NCBI GenBank assembly: GCA_009746045.1
Contig: RPFO01000026.1
Coordinates: 2,916,676-2,980,675, forward strand
Source of the DNA: Mesostigma viride
Taxonomy: Eukaryota > Streptophyta > Mesostigmatophyceae > Mesostigmatales > Mesostigmataceae
Direction: 5' to 3'
DNA length: 64,000 nucleotides
Shown: positions 1-9,288 of the stretch, piece by piece
Position numbering within the stretch: position 1 is the stretch's first letter
Layout: every line of letters begins with the position of its first letter
The notes under the pieces: generated by a model
Seen by the model: the letters and a program-made list of their open reading frames with translations, nothing else
Databases searched by the model: none
Told to the model about the DNA's origin: nothing
Program-made: the position numbers and the translations under genes

Positions 1-304
1 CACACACGTGTACGCAAGTTACGTAGCTAGCAACTAGTCTGGACGTTGTGCGTAGTAACGTTGCTCCAGGTCTAGAAGCCTCTAGAACCTGGACACGTGG
101 CGGACAAGTGAGCGTAGTCCAGTTGTCCTAGGGATCTCGTGTGAGTGATGTGTCCACGACATATAATGTGTGCCCACATATGGAGTGAATAATGACAAGG
201 AACGCCCGATCCCTGGCGTTGCTGCAGCCATCATTCTCACACTGAGTCCCCAACGTCTCCGACGTACATATATATATCTAACTCCTGCCCCGTCCGCTAG
301 CCGG
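1..304. other. Non-coding left edge with a short hairpin
   Basis: I see no convincing gene here. Positions 66-92 form an imperfect inverted repeat (CCAGGTCTAGA paired with TCTAGAACCTGG, one bulged base). It lies beyond the 3' end of the leftward gene that follows, so it could be a transcript-end structure, but nothing proves this. The window starts inside the virus-like segment, so the left boundary of the insertion is not visible. Confidence 0.4.
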
Positions 305-954
305 TCACATCCCGGCCATCATCGCCGGAGGATACATCATCGGCGGAGGATACACCATGCGCTGGGGCGGCAGAGAGGGGAGCGACATCATCATGGGAGA
401 CAGGTCCAGCTGGATCGCCTCGGGGGCGCCAGACGACCGACGCTTGAACAAATAGTACGCCAGCCAGCCGGCCAGCAGAACGAACACCAGCACCAGCAGC
501 TTGCCCGCGCCCGACATTCCCGACCCGTCGTCCTTCTGCACGCTCGGCGGGAGCGACCTCGCGTTGTAGTACCCATCCTGACCGCCGCCCGGGATGCCCG
601 ACCCGTACGCGCTCGAAGCTCCCTTCCCCCCCCCCCGCCGAACATCTTGTCCACCGCGAGCCCCCCCGCCGCCATCAGCCCGCCGGCGCCCAGGTTGATC
701 GCGAGGAACTTGGCCACACTTTTCCCCCTGCTGCTCTTCGAGGCCGTCTCGGCGACCTCGTCGGCGCCCTTCAACACCGTCTTGCCCGCCGCGTCTGCCG
801 CGTCGTCGGCGCCCTTCAACACCGTCTTCCCCGCCCCGCCTGCCACGTCGTCGGCCACCCCGCCAGTGCCCTTTGTGACGCTGCTGAGGGCCCTGGGCAC
901 CGCCTTCGCCATGTTCATCGCCGACCGTGCGACGTTCGCAAAAGCGGTCGCCAT
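305..954 (-). pseudogene. Small membrane virion-type protein, frameshifted
   Basis: Two overlapping frames read as one gene of about 215 codons. The first part starts at ATG 954 and encodes an Ala/Gly-rich segment with a near-duplicate GKTVLKGAD motif, then a hydrophobic stretch (GAGGLMAAGGLAV). The second frame carries a strong transmembrane helix (LLVLVFVLLAGWLAYYLF) followed by KRR and a Met/Pro-rich tail. The shift falls at a run of 11 C at 626-636. Small one- or two-helix membrane proteins are common in virions of large DNA viruses with internal membranes, and that is the basis of the call; I do not recognise a named family. The run could be a sequencing length error, in which case the gene is intact. 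Confidence 0.6.
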
Positions 955-968
955 CGCGGTACTCTTGC

Positions 969-978
969 ACTTATATAA
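969..978 (-). promoter_or_regulatory. TATA-like promoter element
   Basis: CTTATATAAG is a perfect palindrome 15 bases upstream of the ATG at 954 in an otherwise GC-rich stretch. It is a candidate promoter for the membrane-protein gene. Confidence 0.4.
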
Positions 979-1036
979 GCGTCGAGAAAAATTGGGCAGT
1001 CCTTAATTTATGTACATTGATCAATAAAACGACACC

Positions 1037-3343
1037 TTACGCGGGCGTCCCCCACTTGTTCACGAGGTACTGGCGGATCGTCTCCAACTGCGCGCTCGTC
1101 TTCGCGGTGCTGTAAAAAAGGATCTCGCCCACCCACCCCTCCAGCCCCCTGGTAGGGCTCAAGTTGTCGCCGCCCACGTAAAGCCCGCCGGTGGCCGACT
1201 TGGGCGCGCCACCGTTTGCGGTCCCTGCGCGACCGTCGAAACGGGTGAAGAAGCTCGACGTGCCGGTGATCGACATCGCGAACACGTGCGCCCTCCCGTC
1301 GAAGAACTCCGCGTTTGAGCACATCGTTTCGTTGGGGGACGGATCGCTCGGGAATCCTACTACGGTGGTCGTGGTGCTACCCCAGGCAATCGCGCCGGTG
1401 TTAATCGTGCCGCCCGCGCCCAATATGAACCCGCGCAGTTGGCTTCCTGTATTAGTTGGGTACGTAAACGGGGTGGCCTGTCTAGCCACCACCACCACCG
1501 TCTTGTTGGCCTGAGACCAAAACGCCGTCGTCGTGGCCGTCTTCAGATGCGTGTTGTTTGCGTTGGTGAACCTGAGCGACCGCTTCGAGTTCAGAGTCGC
1601 GGTGTCCAGCGTCGGAGCCTTGCTCGTCGTGGTCTGCGTGATGTGATTCGACCCCTTCTTGTCCATCACGTACAAGACGGTACCGCCGGCCGTGTTTTGG
1701 ACGACCGTGCCGGCGGAGTTGCTGAACGCCGTGCTGGCGTCCGACATATCGTACCAGGCGTACAGCGCGGCGTCCGTGGACGGGTCGTACAGCGTCGTGT
1801 ACGTGAACGCGAGCGTAGAGGACGCGATGTTGCCGTTCCCTGCGGCATCCGTCGCCGCGCCCCCCCCGACGCTCACCGTCGTCTGCGTGTTAGCGGTCCC
1901 GCTCACGGAGAAAGTGTACACGGCGCCGCTCCCTGCAAGGCTGCCCGCCACGACCGTGCCGTTCGTCACCACTACATCCCCCTCCGCGAACCCCGTCACC
2001 GGCTCGCTGAACGTCGCCGTCACGCTGATCGGGCTACTGGTAGGGGTCGACCCCGCCGTAGTGGAAAGAGCGAGGGTGGGCGGTGTGGTGTCGGCGGAGG
2101 CGGTGGTCACCGTGTGCGTGTACACCGCGCTGTACGCCCCCGACGACCCCTTGGCCACGACGTACACGTAATAGGCGGTGGACGGCGTCAGGGAGGAGAA
2201 CACCAGTGGGCCGGACCCGACGGTCCCGTCGCCGCTCATGGGAAAGGCGGAGGACGCGACCAGGTCGGTGCCGCCCGCGCCCGACTTGGTGTATATATCG
2301 CCCGCCGCCAGCCCCGCCTTGGAGGCGCTGTACACGCGGCACAGGACCGCCCAGTTGTCGCCCCCGGACATGGTGAGCGAGTGGGTCACGCTGATCTGCG
2401 TCGATGTGGCTGTCGGGGCGGGCACGGAACCGCCGAACGTCTGGAGGTTGAACGAGCTGCTCAGGGTCTTCAGCTGCACCGTCGCGTACGTGTTCGTGTC
2501 CGTCTGCGCGACCGGCGAGGCCAGCGCCACCTTGACCGACACGCGGTAGGCGGACCCCGGGTTCATCGCGATCTGACCCGCCCCGGCCCACGTCACGGCC
2601 TTCTTCCAGTTCCACCGCCCGTCGGCGAAGTACCCGTTCGCGCTGACCGCCTCGTCGGAGGCCACGTCCGTCTGGCGGTACACCTCATCCTCGTACAGCC
2701 CCGTGTCGACCGCCGTGTCGTGCACCCGCACCGTCACCGTGATCAGGTTGCCGCCGCCCCCGCTCCCGATCTGCAGGTTGTTCAGGCACACCGCCACCTC
2801 GTAGATGCACGTCGACGCGGTGTGGGGGAACGCGTTCAGCGCCGCCACCGCCTGGCCGGCGGGAGGACAGCCGAACGAGGCGTACCGGAACGCGGGCGTC
2901 TGGGTCTCCGCCCACGGTATGGCGGCCGTGAACACGCGGTGCCGGTGGTAGTACGGCGTCACCGTCGCCGCCTGCGGCCCCCACAGCCCGTCCCGGTGCG
3001 GACCAGCAGGCTGCCGGCGTCGGGGGGCGCCGAGTAATGCGCGGTGTCCGTCACCGACGAGTGGTTGAGGCCGTACAGGAACGCCGGCGCGCGAAAGACG
3101 TACGACCGCGGCACGAGGGACTGGGGCCCGCCCCGCTGTAATCGCCTGCGGCAAATGCACGCGCCCGCCCGTCCGCAGGTCCGCGGTCGCCGACACGTCC
3201 GACAGGATGGACGCGGAGGACTGCCCGATGCTCACCGACTCCCTCTGGTCGCCCGCCTTTCGGGCCACGACCGCCCCGTTCTCCTGGGTCACGACCCACA
3301 CGGAGGACACGTCCAGCGACGACACCCTCAGCGCCGCCTTCAT
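1037..3343 (-). CDS. Large fibre/adhesin with Fn3, Ig-like and LamG-like modules
   Basis: About 768 codons from ATG 3343. After an N-terminal segment, residues near 300-415 resemble a fibronectin type III module (SLTPSTAYYVYVVAKG). Residues near 419-514 form a bacterial-type Ig-like domain starting TPPTLALSTTAGSTP, with the typical SEPVTGFAEGDVVV core. Residues near 518-768 form a LamG/concanavalin-like lectin domain ending in VGEILFYSTAKTS. The role is probably surface attachment to host glycans as a virion fibre or spike. Residues about 65-118 (3000-3150) look out of frame. Another leftward frame there has much more protein-like composition, so two compensating indels are likely. It heads a leftward series of structural genes (down from 4809). 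Confidence 0.75.
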   Translation of the reverse strand: MKAALRVSSLDVSSVWVVTQENGAVVARKAGDQRESVSIGQSSASILSDVSATADLRTGGRVHLPQAITAGRAPVPRAAVVRLSRAGVPVRPQPLVGDGHRALLGAPRRRQPAGPHRDGLWGPQAATVTPYYHRHRVFTAAIPWAETQTPAFRYASFGCPPAGQAVAALNAFPHTASTCIYEVAVCLNNLQIGSGGGGNLITVTVRVHDTAVDTGLYEDEVYRQTDVASDEAVSANGYFADGRWNWKKAVTWAGAGQIAMNPGSAYRVSVKVALASPVAQTDTNTYATVQLKTLSSSFNLQTFGGSVPAPTATSTQISVTHSLTMSGGDNWAVLCRVYSASKAGLAAGDIYTKSGAGGTDLVASSAFPMSGDGTVGSGPLVFSSLTPSTAYYVYVVAKGSSGAYSAVYTHTVTTASADTTPPTLALSTTAGSTPTSSPISVTATFSEPVTGFAEGDVVVTNGTVVAGSLAGSGAVYTFSVSGTANTQTTVSVGGGAATDAAGNGNIASSTLAFTYTTLYDPSTDAALYAWYDMSDASTAFSNSAGTVVQNTAGGTVLYVMDKKGSNHITQTTTSKAPTLDTATLNSKRSLRFTNANNTHLKTATTTAFWSQANKTVVVVARQATPFTYPTNTGSQLRGFILGAGGTINTGAIAWGSTTTTVVGFPSDPSPNETMCSNAEFFDGRAHVFAMSITGTSSFFTRFDGRAGTANGGAPKSATGGLYVGGDNLSPTRGLEGWVGEILFYSTAKTSAQLETIRQYLVNKWGTPA

Positions 3344-3358
3344 GGTTACTGATCTGTA
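3344..3358 (-). promoter_or_regulatory. TACAG start-proximal motif
   Basis: On the minus strand TACAG (3358-3354) lies 10 bases before the ATG at 3343. The same pentamer precedes three other virus-like starts (near 4859, 6589 and 6678). It is a candidate promoter or initiator motif. Confidence 0.3.
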
Positions 3359-3373
3359 CCCTAGATGATTTTA

Positions 3374-4162
3374 TCAGCTCTCTAACTGCGCCTGCGACAA
3401 CTGAACCACCACCCCGATGCCCGTGCCCGTGTATCCCGACAACTGCAGGTAGAACGTGTCGCCCGCGCCGATCGCGAAGGGCGCGACGCTCACGTTCGCC
3501 CACGCCGCGCGCACGCCCATCACCGTCCTCTGCGGCATCGGCCCGGAAGACAGCGTCGCCAGCGTGGTGCCATCGTGCTTCTTCACCGCCACCGCGAACG
3601 CGTGCGTGCTCGCGTCCGGCAGGTTGTACGCGCTGATCGACAGCGTGTCCACGGAGAACGTGTACGGCGGCGCCACGCTCAGGGTGTTGCCCGCCCCCGT
3701 CACCATGGACACCGCGCTGCCGGCCATGTTCCCCCCGTAATGGAACGTCTCCGTCCAGTACGCCGTCCTCATCGTCTGGTTGGTCCACGCCGCCCCCGCC
3801 CACGCCAGCACCTGGCCCGCCTGGGGCACCCCCGTGTACTCCACGTCGGACGCGTCGCCCAGACTGGCGGGGGCCACCGCGACCGAGTCGGCGTACGCCT
3901 TGGTGACGGCGTCGGAGGCGTCCGTCGGCACGCCCCCCATCACCACCTTGCCGGTGACCGTGACGTCCCCATCCACCTGCAGGTCCTTGCCGAACTCCCA
4001 GTGGTCCTGCCTGTACGCCAGCGCGTCCTGCAGCTGGTAGGCGCCCCCCTCTCGGAACCGCATGCACAACTGGTCGCTCTCCTGCCTGATCTCGAAGTCC
4101 CCGTCGCCCCCCAGTCCGTTCTGGATCACCACCGAGGCTGCGGACAGCGTCCCCCCCGTCAT
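3374..4162 (-). CDS. Tail-fibre-like structural protein
   Basis: 262 codons from ATG 4162. Residues about 60-95 read LQVDGDVTVTGKVVMGG followed by a DAVTKAYAD segment, which closely resembles the neck and connector motif of phage and algal-virus fibres. The rest is Gly/Ala/Thr/Val-rich with an alternating beta pattern ending in an aromatic and glycine-rich C-terminus, consistent with a trimeric beta-structured fibre. It lies 31 bases upstream of the large adhesin gene on the same strand, and the two probably serve the same virion appendage. No family name can be given. Confidence 0.65.
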   Translation of the reverse strand: MTGGTLSAASVVIQNGLGGDGDFEIRQESDQLCMRFREGGAYQLQDALAYRQDHWEFGKDLQVDGDVTVTGKVVMGGVPTDASDAVTKAYADSVAVAPASLGDASDVEYTGVPQAGQVLAWAGAAWTNQTMRTAYWTETFHYGGNMAGSAVSMVTGAGNTLSVAPPYTFSVDTLSISAYNLPDASTHAFAVAVKKHDGTTLATLSSGPMPQRTVMGVRAAWANVSVAPFAIGAGDTFYLQLSGYTGTGIGVVVQLSQAQLES

Positions 4163-4191
4163 CTATACTATCCTCTAGACAAAAGAAATTC

Positions 4192-4473
4192 CTACACCGG
4201 CGACGCGCGGCGGAAAAACTTGGACGTGTTGTCGTCCGAGAAGATGGACTGCAGCACCGCGTGCAGGCCCCCCGTGCCCGTGCCCGCCCCCGCCGGCGCC
4301 GGCGCCTCGTCCCCCGTGTTGTAGTTGCTGCGGTGGTAGTGCGCGATCGGCCAGGGGTCGAACGTCTGCGAGAGAGCGAACGCCACGCTGTCCGGGTACG
4401 AGACCGCGTCCGCCAGGATGACCGGCTTGGTCGCGCTTGCCGGAGAAGAGAAAAAGGACAACGGAGTCGCCAT
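4192..4473 (-). CDS. Small virus-like protein, unknown function
   Basis: 93 codons from ATG 4473. The N-terminus (MATPLSFFSSPASATKP) is weakly hydrophobic. The middle carries an Ala/Pro/Gly linker (GDEAPAPAGAGTGTGG), followed by a short C-terminal helix-like part. It lies between a fibre gene and another small ORF on the same strand with short gaps, so a minor structural role is reasonable but unproven. The upstream GGGTACTGAG resembles the TACAG motif at neighbouring starts. Confidence 0.5.
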   Translation of the reverse strand: MATPLSFFSSPASATKPVILADAVSYPDSVAFALSQTFDPWPIAHYHRSNYNTGDEAPAPAGAGTGTGGLHAVLQSIFSDDNTSKFFRRASPV

Positions 4474-4476
4474 AAC

Positions 4477-4809
4477 TCAGTACCCTTGGCTTGCATATTT
4501 TTCTGTCCGCCCTTGGCACCCCCGGCCCTCCACCTCGTCCTGTCCCTCCAGCGTGTCCGCCGCCTGCGAGGGGGGCGAGGGGTAGATGCCCCCGCACCGG
4601 ACCGTGTCCATGCGCCGATCCTCCCCGGCCGCCACCGACACCGCGCAACCCATGTCCCTACCGCCTCTGTCCTTGTCTCCCATTTTTTTTTCGACGACGA
4701 GAGCCCAACGCAGGAGGGTCGCCGTCACGGGAGGCGGGGCGTGCGAATAGCAGGGGAGCGCGTACCGCTGTCCGGTCGCGTCCATCCCGTGCATGCCAAC
4801 GGCGCGCAT
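4477..4809 (-). CDS. Hypothetical small basic ORF
   Basis: 110 codons from ATG 4809, ending 4 bases before the next gene on the same strand. It has several Cys and charged residues and no recognisable domain. Opposite-strand frames are also open because of the GC content, so this could be a chance ORF. I keep it because it fills the gap exactly and shares a divergent intergenic region with the gene at 4859. Confidence 0.35.
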   Translation of the reverse strand: MRAVGMHGMDATGQRYALPCYSHAPPPVTATLLRWALVVEKKMGDKDRGGRDMGCAVSVAAGEDRRMDTVRCGGIYPSPPSQAADTLEGQDEVEGRGCQGRTEKYASQGY

Positions 4810-4845
4810 GTATCCCGGTGAGAAATAAACCTGCTCGTCTTACTG

Positions 4846-4858
4846 TACAGAGGACACC
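4846..4858 (+). promoter_or_regulatory. TACAG start-proximal motif
   Basis: CTGTACAG ends 8 bases before the ATG at 4859, in the divergent gap between 4809 and 4859. It has the same core as upstream of 3343, 6589 and 6678. Confidence 0.3.
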
Positions 4859-5443
4859 ATGTCGTCGCTGCAAGCCACCAACCCGATGGCCGTGCCGCCG
4901 GCCCAGAACACGCACAGGGTCCTCGTCACCGGGACGAACAGAGAGGGCTACACCACCTTCAACCTCCCCTCCCCCGTGCTAAACGTGGAGGCCTGCCGGC
5001 TCGTGTACGCCCAGGTCCCGGCGGCCTCCGAGACGTGCACGGCCATCTCCCTGCGTCTGGGCGACCGCGAGGTAGAAAAGGTGCAGACCGCCATCCCCAG
5101 CGCGTCGGGGATGAGGCCCAAGATCGCCACCGTAGCCGACGCGGACTGCGCCGCCAGGACCGTCTGCGTAGGGTACGAGGACGACCCCGCCCACGACGCC
5201 GCCATGCGCCCCAGGAACTTCTTCGCGGGCAAGGCGCACTTCGCCATCGTGCCCAACGGCGTCGAGCTGTACGCCCCCCACTCGCCCATGGACGACGCCG
5301 CCGTGTTCACCCCGCCCATCCCCAGCGTGCAGACCCTGCGGCTGGAGCTCTACGCCCTGCCCGCCCCCACGCGCACCCTGCTCAATCTGGAGGGGGACAC
5401 GTTCGCCATACTCATCGAGCTCGCGTCGTCGAGGAGGCCCTAG
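4859..5443 (+). CDS. Probable virion beta-sandwich protein
   Basis: 194 codons. The layout is a short flexible N-terminus, then strands with a VLVTGTN...YTTFNLPSPV pattern, and a C-terminal LRLELYALPAPTRTLLNLEGDTFAILIEL. The last segment (a beta strand, a small loop containing Asn-Leu-Glu-Gly-Asp, then a final hydrophobic strand) resembles the closing strands of jelly-roll minor capsid or penton-type proteins of large DNA viruses. That comparison is from memory of the pattern, not a search. It is convergent with the double-SET gene and its stop is about 5 bases from that gene's stop. Confidence 0.55.
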   Translation: MSSLQATNPMAVPPAQNTHRVLVTGTNREGYTTFNLPSPVLNVEACRLVYAQVPAASETCTAISLRLGDREVEKVQTAIPSASGMRPKIATVADADCAARTVCVGYEDDPAHDAAMRPRNFFAGKAHFAIVPNGVELYAPHSPMDDAAVFTPPIPSVQTLRLELYALPAPTRTLLNLEGDTFAILIELASSRRP

Positions 5444-5448
5444 CTAGG

Positions 5449-6589
5449 CTAGAGCTTGTTCCTCCCGATGCGCGCCCAATACTCGTCCCCGTACTCGATC
5501 AGCAGCTCCTTCCCGCTCCCGATGTCCCTCGTCGCCTCCACCGCGATCCGAAGCTGACCCCCGCTGGTATCGCGGACCAAGGCCGCGTTCGACCGCACCC
5601 CGTGCATGCCCCTGGGGTCGTTCATGTACCGGAACTCGTTGCCGTACTCCAGCCCGTCCACGAACGCGAACGAGCCCGACGCGTCGTGCAGGTCCGCAAA
5701 GTACATCTCGTCCTCCCCCTCGTCCCGTTTGAGGATGATCTCGTCCCCCCTGCCGTCCTTGTCGTGGCATTTCAGCAGCCCGCTGTAGAACCCGATCCGC
5801 GCCCCCTTCTTGAAAGGCCGGGTGGTGAACAGCCCACGCTGACCGTGCAGGGGTGCCCGGGGCGGGACACCACGCGCACCTCCACCCCCTCCGCGGGCGA
5901 CTGCGGCTGGACGGCGAACTGCGCCTCCATCGCCAGCTTGTCGGGCGAGTACACCACGTTCGCGGTCGTGTAATACCGCAAGTCGTCGCGGGGGCTGCCC
6001 CTCACCCTGGCGGCCAGCGCCTCGGCCGAGGCCGTGTACGGGTACCGCGCGTCCGTCGAGCCGGGCAGTGGGGGGCAGACCCCCGCCGCCGCCCCCCGCG
6101 AGGGAGAAAGGGTCAGCTCCTCGCCCGCGCGCACAGCCCGCGTCGCCACCAGCGCGACACGGTGGTCGCGAATCTCCTCCGCCAAGTTGCCCCGCCCCGC
6201 CCTGAGGAAAGAGAACTCGTTCCCGTACACCCCGCAGTCGATGTAGACCACCGACGTCTCGGTGACGCACAGACGCGCGAGGTGCGGCCGGCGCCAGTCC
6301 TTCCGCAGCCCCTCAAGGGGGGCGCACCGCAGCAGCCCCGCGCGGTGGCCTACCACCTCCCCCCTCTTGAACGCCCGGGACGCGAACACGCGCGAGTGCG
6401 CCACCGTCACCCCCGGGTTGTGATGGAACGGCCGCGTCTGCGTGGAGAACTGCGCCTCCATCACGCGCGCGTCCGGAGAGGCGACCACCGTGTGGTTCGT
6501 GTAGTACTTGAGAGACCCCCCCCCGCCTGCTTGACCAGCCGTTCGGCCACCTCCATCGAGCGTCTTGTGAAAAGGCGCGTGTCCGGCAT
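5449..6589 (-). pseudogene. Tandem double-SET protein, two frameshifts
   Basis: Read from ATG 6589, this is about 380 codons made of two similar halves. Each begins with a motif of the form (L)xYYTxxxVVxSPDxxxMEAQF and continues into a SET-like domain. The second half has the better SET core: YGNEFRYMN, a later SNAAL, and GKELLIEYGDEYW, matching the family's substrate-lysine channel and C-terminal Tyr region. The usual His after the Asn is Asp. The first half keeps YGNEFSF and GEEL but lacks the Asn-His and Tyr motifs, so it is probably non-catalytic. SET proteins methylate lysines; the chlorella virus SET protein methylates histone H3. The frame shifts at a run of 9 C (6514-6522) and near 5838, so the gene is either decayed or mis-sequenced. 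Confidence 0.7.
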
Positions 6590-6677
6590 CCCTCTGTATA
6601 TCTACCCTACACCCGCCATTTTGTGTGCGCTCCGGGATCCTTTTTTTTTCTCTGTGTACAGTATACACGCGAACACC
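6590..6677. promoter_or_regulatory. Divergent promoter region with two TACAG motifs
   Basis: This gap separates the leftward double-SET gene from the rightward fibre gene. TATATACAG ends 4 bases before the ATG at 6589 on the minus strand. TGTACAGTATAC (6656-6667) precedes the ATG at 6678 on the plus strand, with a run of 9 T just upstream. It is a candidate shared viral promoter. Confidence 0.4.
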
Positions 6678-9039
6678 ATGGCGACTCTGTGCGAGAACCT
6701 CGGGGCGTCCAAGGTCCGCCGCATGCTCACCAATGAGATCATGGGCGACAGTTCCGGCAGCGCCACCGTCAAGGACCTGACAGTCCAGGCGCAGGAGCGG
6801 ATCGTCATCAAGCCCAACGGGGGATCCGGCTCCCACGCCACCAAGATCGTCAACGTCATCGGAGACACCAACATCACCGGCAAGCTCACCGTCGGCGAGT
6901 TCACCTTCTCCGGCACGCCCAAGATCCAGGACCTCACCTTCAACAACAGCGCCATCGCCACCACAACAACGTCATGTCCCTCAGCGCCGCCCAGAGCGTG
7001 CGGGTGGAGGACGTCGTATTCACCGACAACCAGATGGCGCCCGCCACCGACGTCAACCTGGTCCTCGCCGCCGGCGCCACCTCCTCCGTCCTGGTGGAGG
7101 GCGTCAAGCTGACAGACAACACCGTCAGCACCTCCTCCGGCACCCTCGCCCTCACCGCCGAGTCCGGCACCGTGCAGGTCGAGAGCGTCACCTTCACCGA
7201 CGGCGTCGTCAGCACCGCCTCGGGACCTCTGGAGCTCACCTCCGCCGCCGGCACCGTGCAGATCGAGGACGTCATCTTCACCAACTCCGCCCTCACCGTT
7301 GACGGTGACGCCGACATCTCCCTGACCGCCGGCGCCACCCACTCCGTCGTCCTCGAGAACGTGAAGATCACCGACAACGCCGTCGACACCACCTCCGGGG
7401 CCCTCACCATCGCCTCCGCCGCCGGAACCGTGCAGGTCGAGAACGTCATCTTCACCGACTCCGCCCTCACCGCATCCGCCGACGCGGACATCTCCCTGAC
7501 CGCCGGAGCCACCCACTCCGTCGTCCTCGAGAACGTCAAGATCACCGACAACGCCGTCGACACCACCTCCGGGGCCCTGACGCTGGCCTCCGCCGCCGGA
7601 ACCGTGCAGGTCGAGAACGTCATCTTCACCGACTCCGCACTCACCGTCTCCGCGGATGCCGACCTGTCCCTCACCGCCGGCGCCACCTCCGCCGTGCAGG
7701 TCGAGAACGTCAGGTTCATGGACAGCGCCGTCACCACCTCCGCCGGAACCCTCTCCCTCACCTCGCATAACGGCGACGTCGACATCGAGGACGTCACCAT
7801 CACCAACCAGACCATCAGCACCGACCAGAACGTGCTCGCCCTGGACGCCGTCGTTTCCGTCGACGTCAAGAAGGACCTCGTGCTCACCTCCACCGCGGGC
7901 GGCAGCGGCAAGGTCACCACATCCGCAGGCAACCTCGAGCTAGCCCCCGCCGGCGGTGTCGTCAAGATCGTCGGCGAGCTGCAGGTCGACGGCGCCATCA
8001 ACAGCATCACCACCACCGAGACCAACCTGCGCATCGAGGACAAGACAGTCACCCTCGGCACCGGCGCCACAGACAACACCAAGTCCAACGGCGGCGGTGT
8101 GATCGTGGCCGGCAACCCCGCCTACGCCCCACGCGCCATCACATGGAACATGGGCGCCGGAGAGGCGTCCCAGGAGAAGGGAGACTTCACCGGATCCTAC
8201 TGGCACGTCGAGGGCGGACAGCTCATGTTCTCGCGCACCATCGCCAGTGCCGAGCGCCTCGCGCCAGGCACCAACGTCAAGCTGTCCGAGCTCGCCTCCG
8301 GCAGCGACACCTACCGCTGGGAGTTCTCCGCCTCCAAGGACAGCACCGTCGGCGCCCCACCGCCAGCTTCGCCGGAAACGGCTCCGTGGCCGGAGGGGTG
8401 CTCAAGCTGTCCGGATCGCAGTTCGACCAAGTCCAGAACCTCGGCATCACCGGCACCTTCTCCCTCGTGATGAAGGTCATGCCCCAGTTCGACCTCGCCA
8501 CCCTCACCCTCCTCACCGACCTGCTCATGTATGGATACATCCAGGTCCAGGTCGCGGCGGGAGGATATCTGGCCTTCTCCGACGGCGCCAACGCCGCCAT
8601 CGTCACGAACACGCCCATGCACGCCGACCCCTTCGTCCTCTGCATCACCGTCAGCGGAACCGAGGTCAAGTTCTACGTGGACGGCGCGCTCGCCGCGTCC
8701 TCCGCCAACGGTCTCCTCGGCCCCAACCCAGCGCTCGTCCTCAACGGAGGCTACGTCGGCGAGGTCTGGTACGACGACGTCCGCTTCGTCGCCGGCCAGG
8801 CGCTGACCGCCGCCAACACCATGCTCTACGGCTGGAGGGAGATGTACGCCGCCCCCGAGATCGTCACCTACGGGTTCCGCATCGCCGACGACGAGAGCAT
8901 GCAGCTCGTCAAGGTGCGCGGGTCAGGTGCCACCAGCCGCGTGCTGGCCAGGCCAGCGCCCAACACCATCACCGCCAGCAACTCCATGGGCACCGTCGGC
9001 GACTCCCGGGTCTCCGTCCTGCTCGAGTCTCTCAACTGA
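6678..9039 (+). pseudogene. Long fibre A: repeat shaft plus LamG-like tip, two frameshifts
   Basis: About 787 codons from ATG 6678. The N-terminus (MATLCENLGASKVRRML, then IVIKPNGGSGSHATKI) matches fibre B. From about 7010 to 7860 a shaft of 58-residue repeats has a DNA period of 174 bases, with the alternating motif VENVxxTDxAxxT, as expected of a beta-helical or trimeric shaft. The C-terminal part (8380-9039) is LamG-like, with a KFYVDGALAASS core and EVWYDDVRFVAGQAL near the end. The frame changes near 6960 and near 8360, with no other stops. The likely role is a virion attachment fibre. A paralogue split by a transposon lies at 10442-19446. AATAAA follows at 9185. Confidence 0.75.
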
Positions 9040-9184
9040 TGTTTCTGATGTTTCTAATGAATGATCATTGATTGTCGTGATGAATTAATTGCAGATTACT
9101 GTACTAGGCCTGTCTGTCACTGATGAGGAATTGCATGTAGAGTCGTAACTCGTGATTTCGTCTAATTGATCTTTATTTGATTTT

Positions 9185-9190
9185 AATAAA
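9185..9190 (+). terminator. Candidate poly(A) signal
   Basis: AATAAA about 145 bases after the stop of fibre A in an AT-rich gap. It is a plausible transcript-end signal. Confidence 0.35.
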
Positions 9191-9288
9191 ACAACGAATG
9201 AGGCAGCAAACACCCGCGTTATCATTCATGCATTCAATCCACGCAGAGCTCAAAAATATCGGCGCTCAGAGTACGATCGAGCGTCGGG

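Noticed and set aside
1439-3037. 532-codon plus-strand frame opposite the large adhesin
   Set aside because: Arg/Gly/His-rich shadow of the GC-rich opposite strand without any domain.
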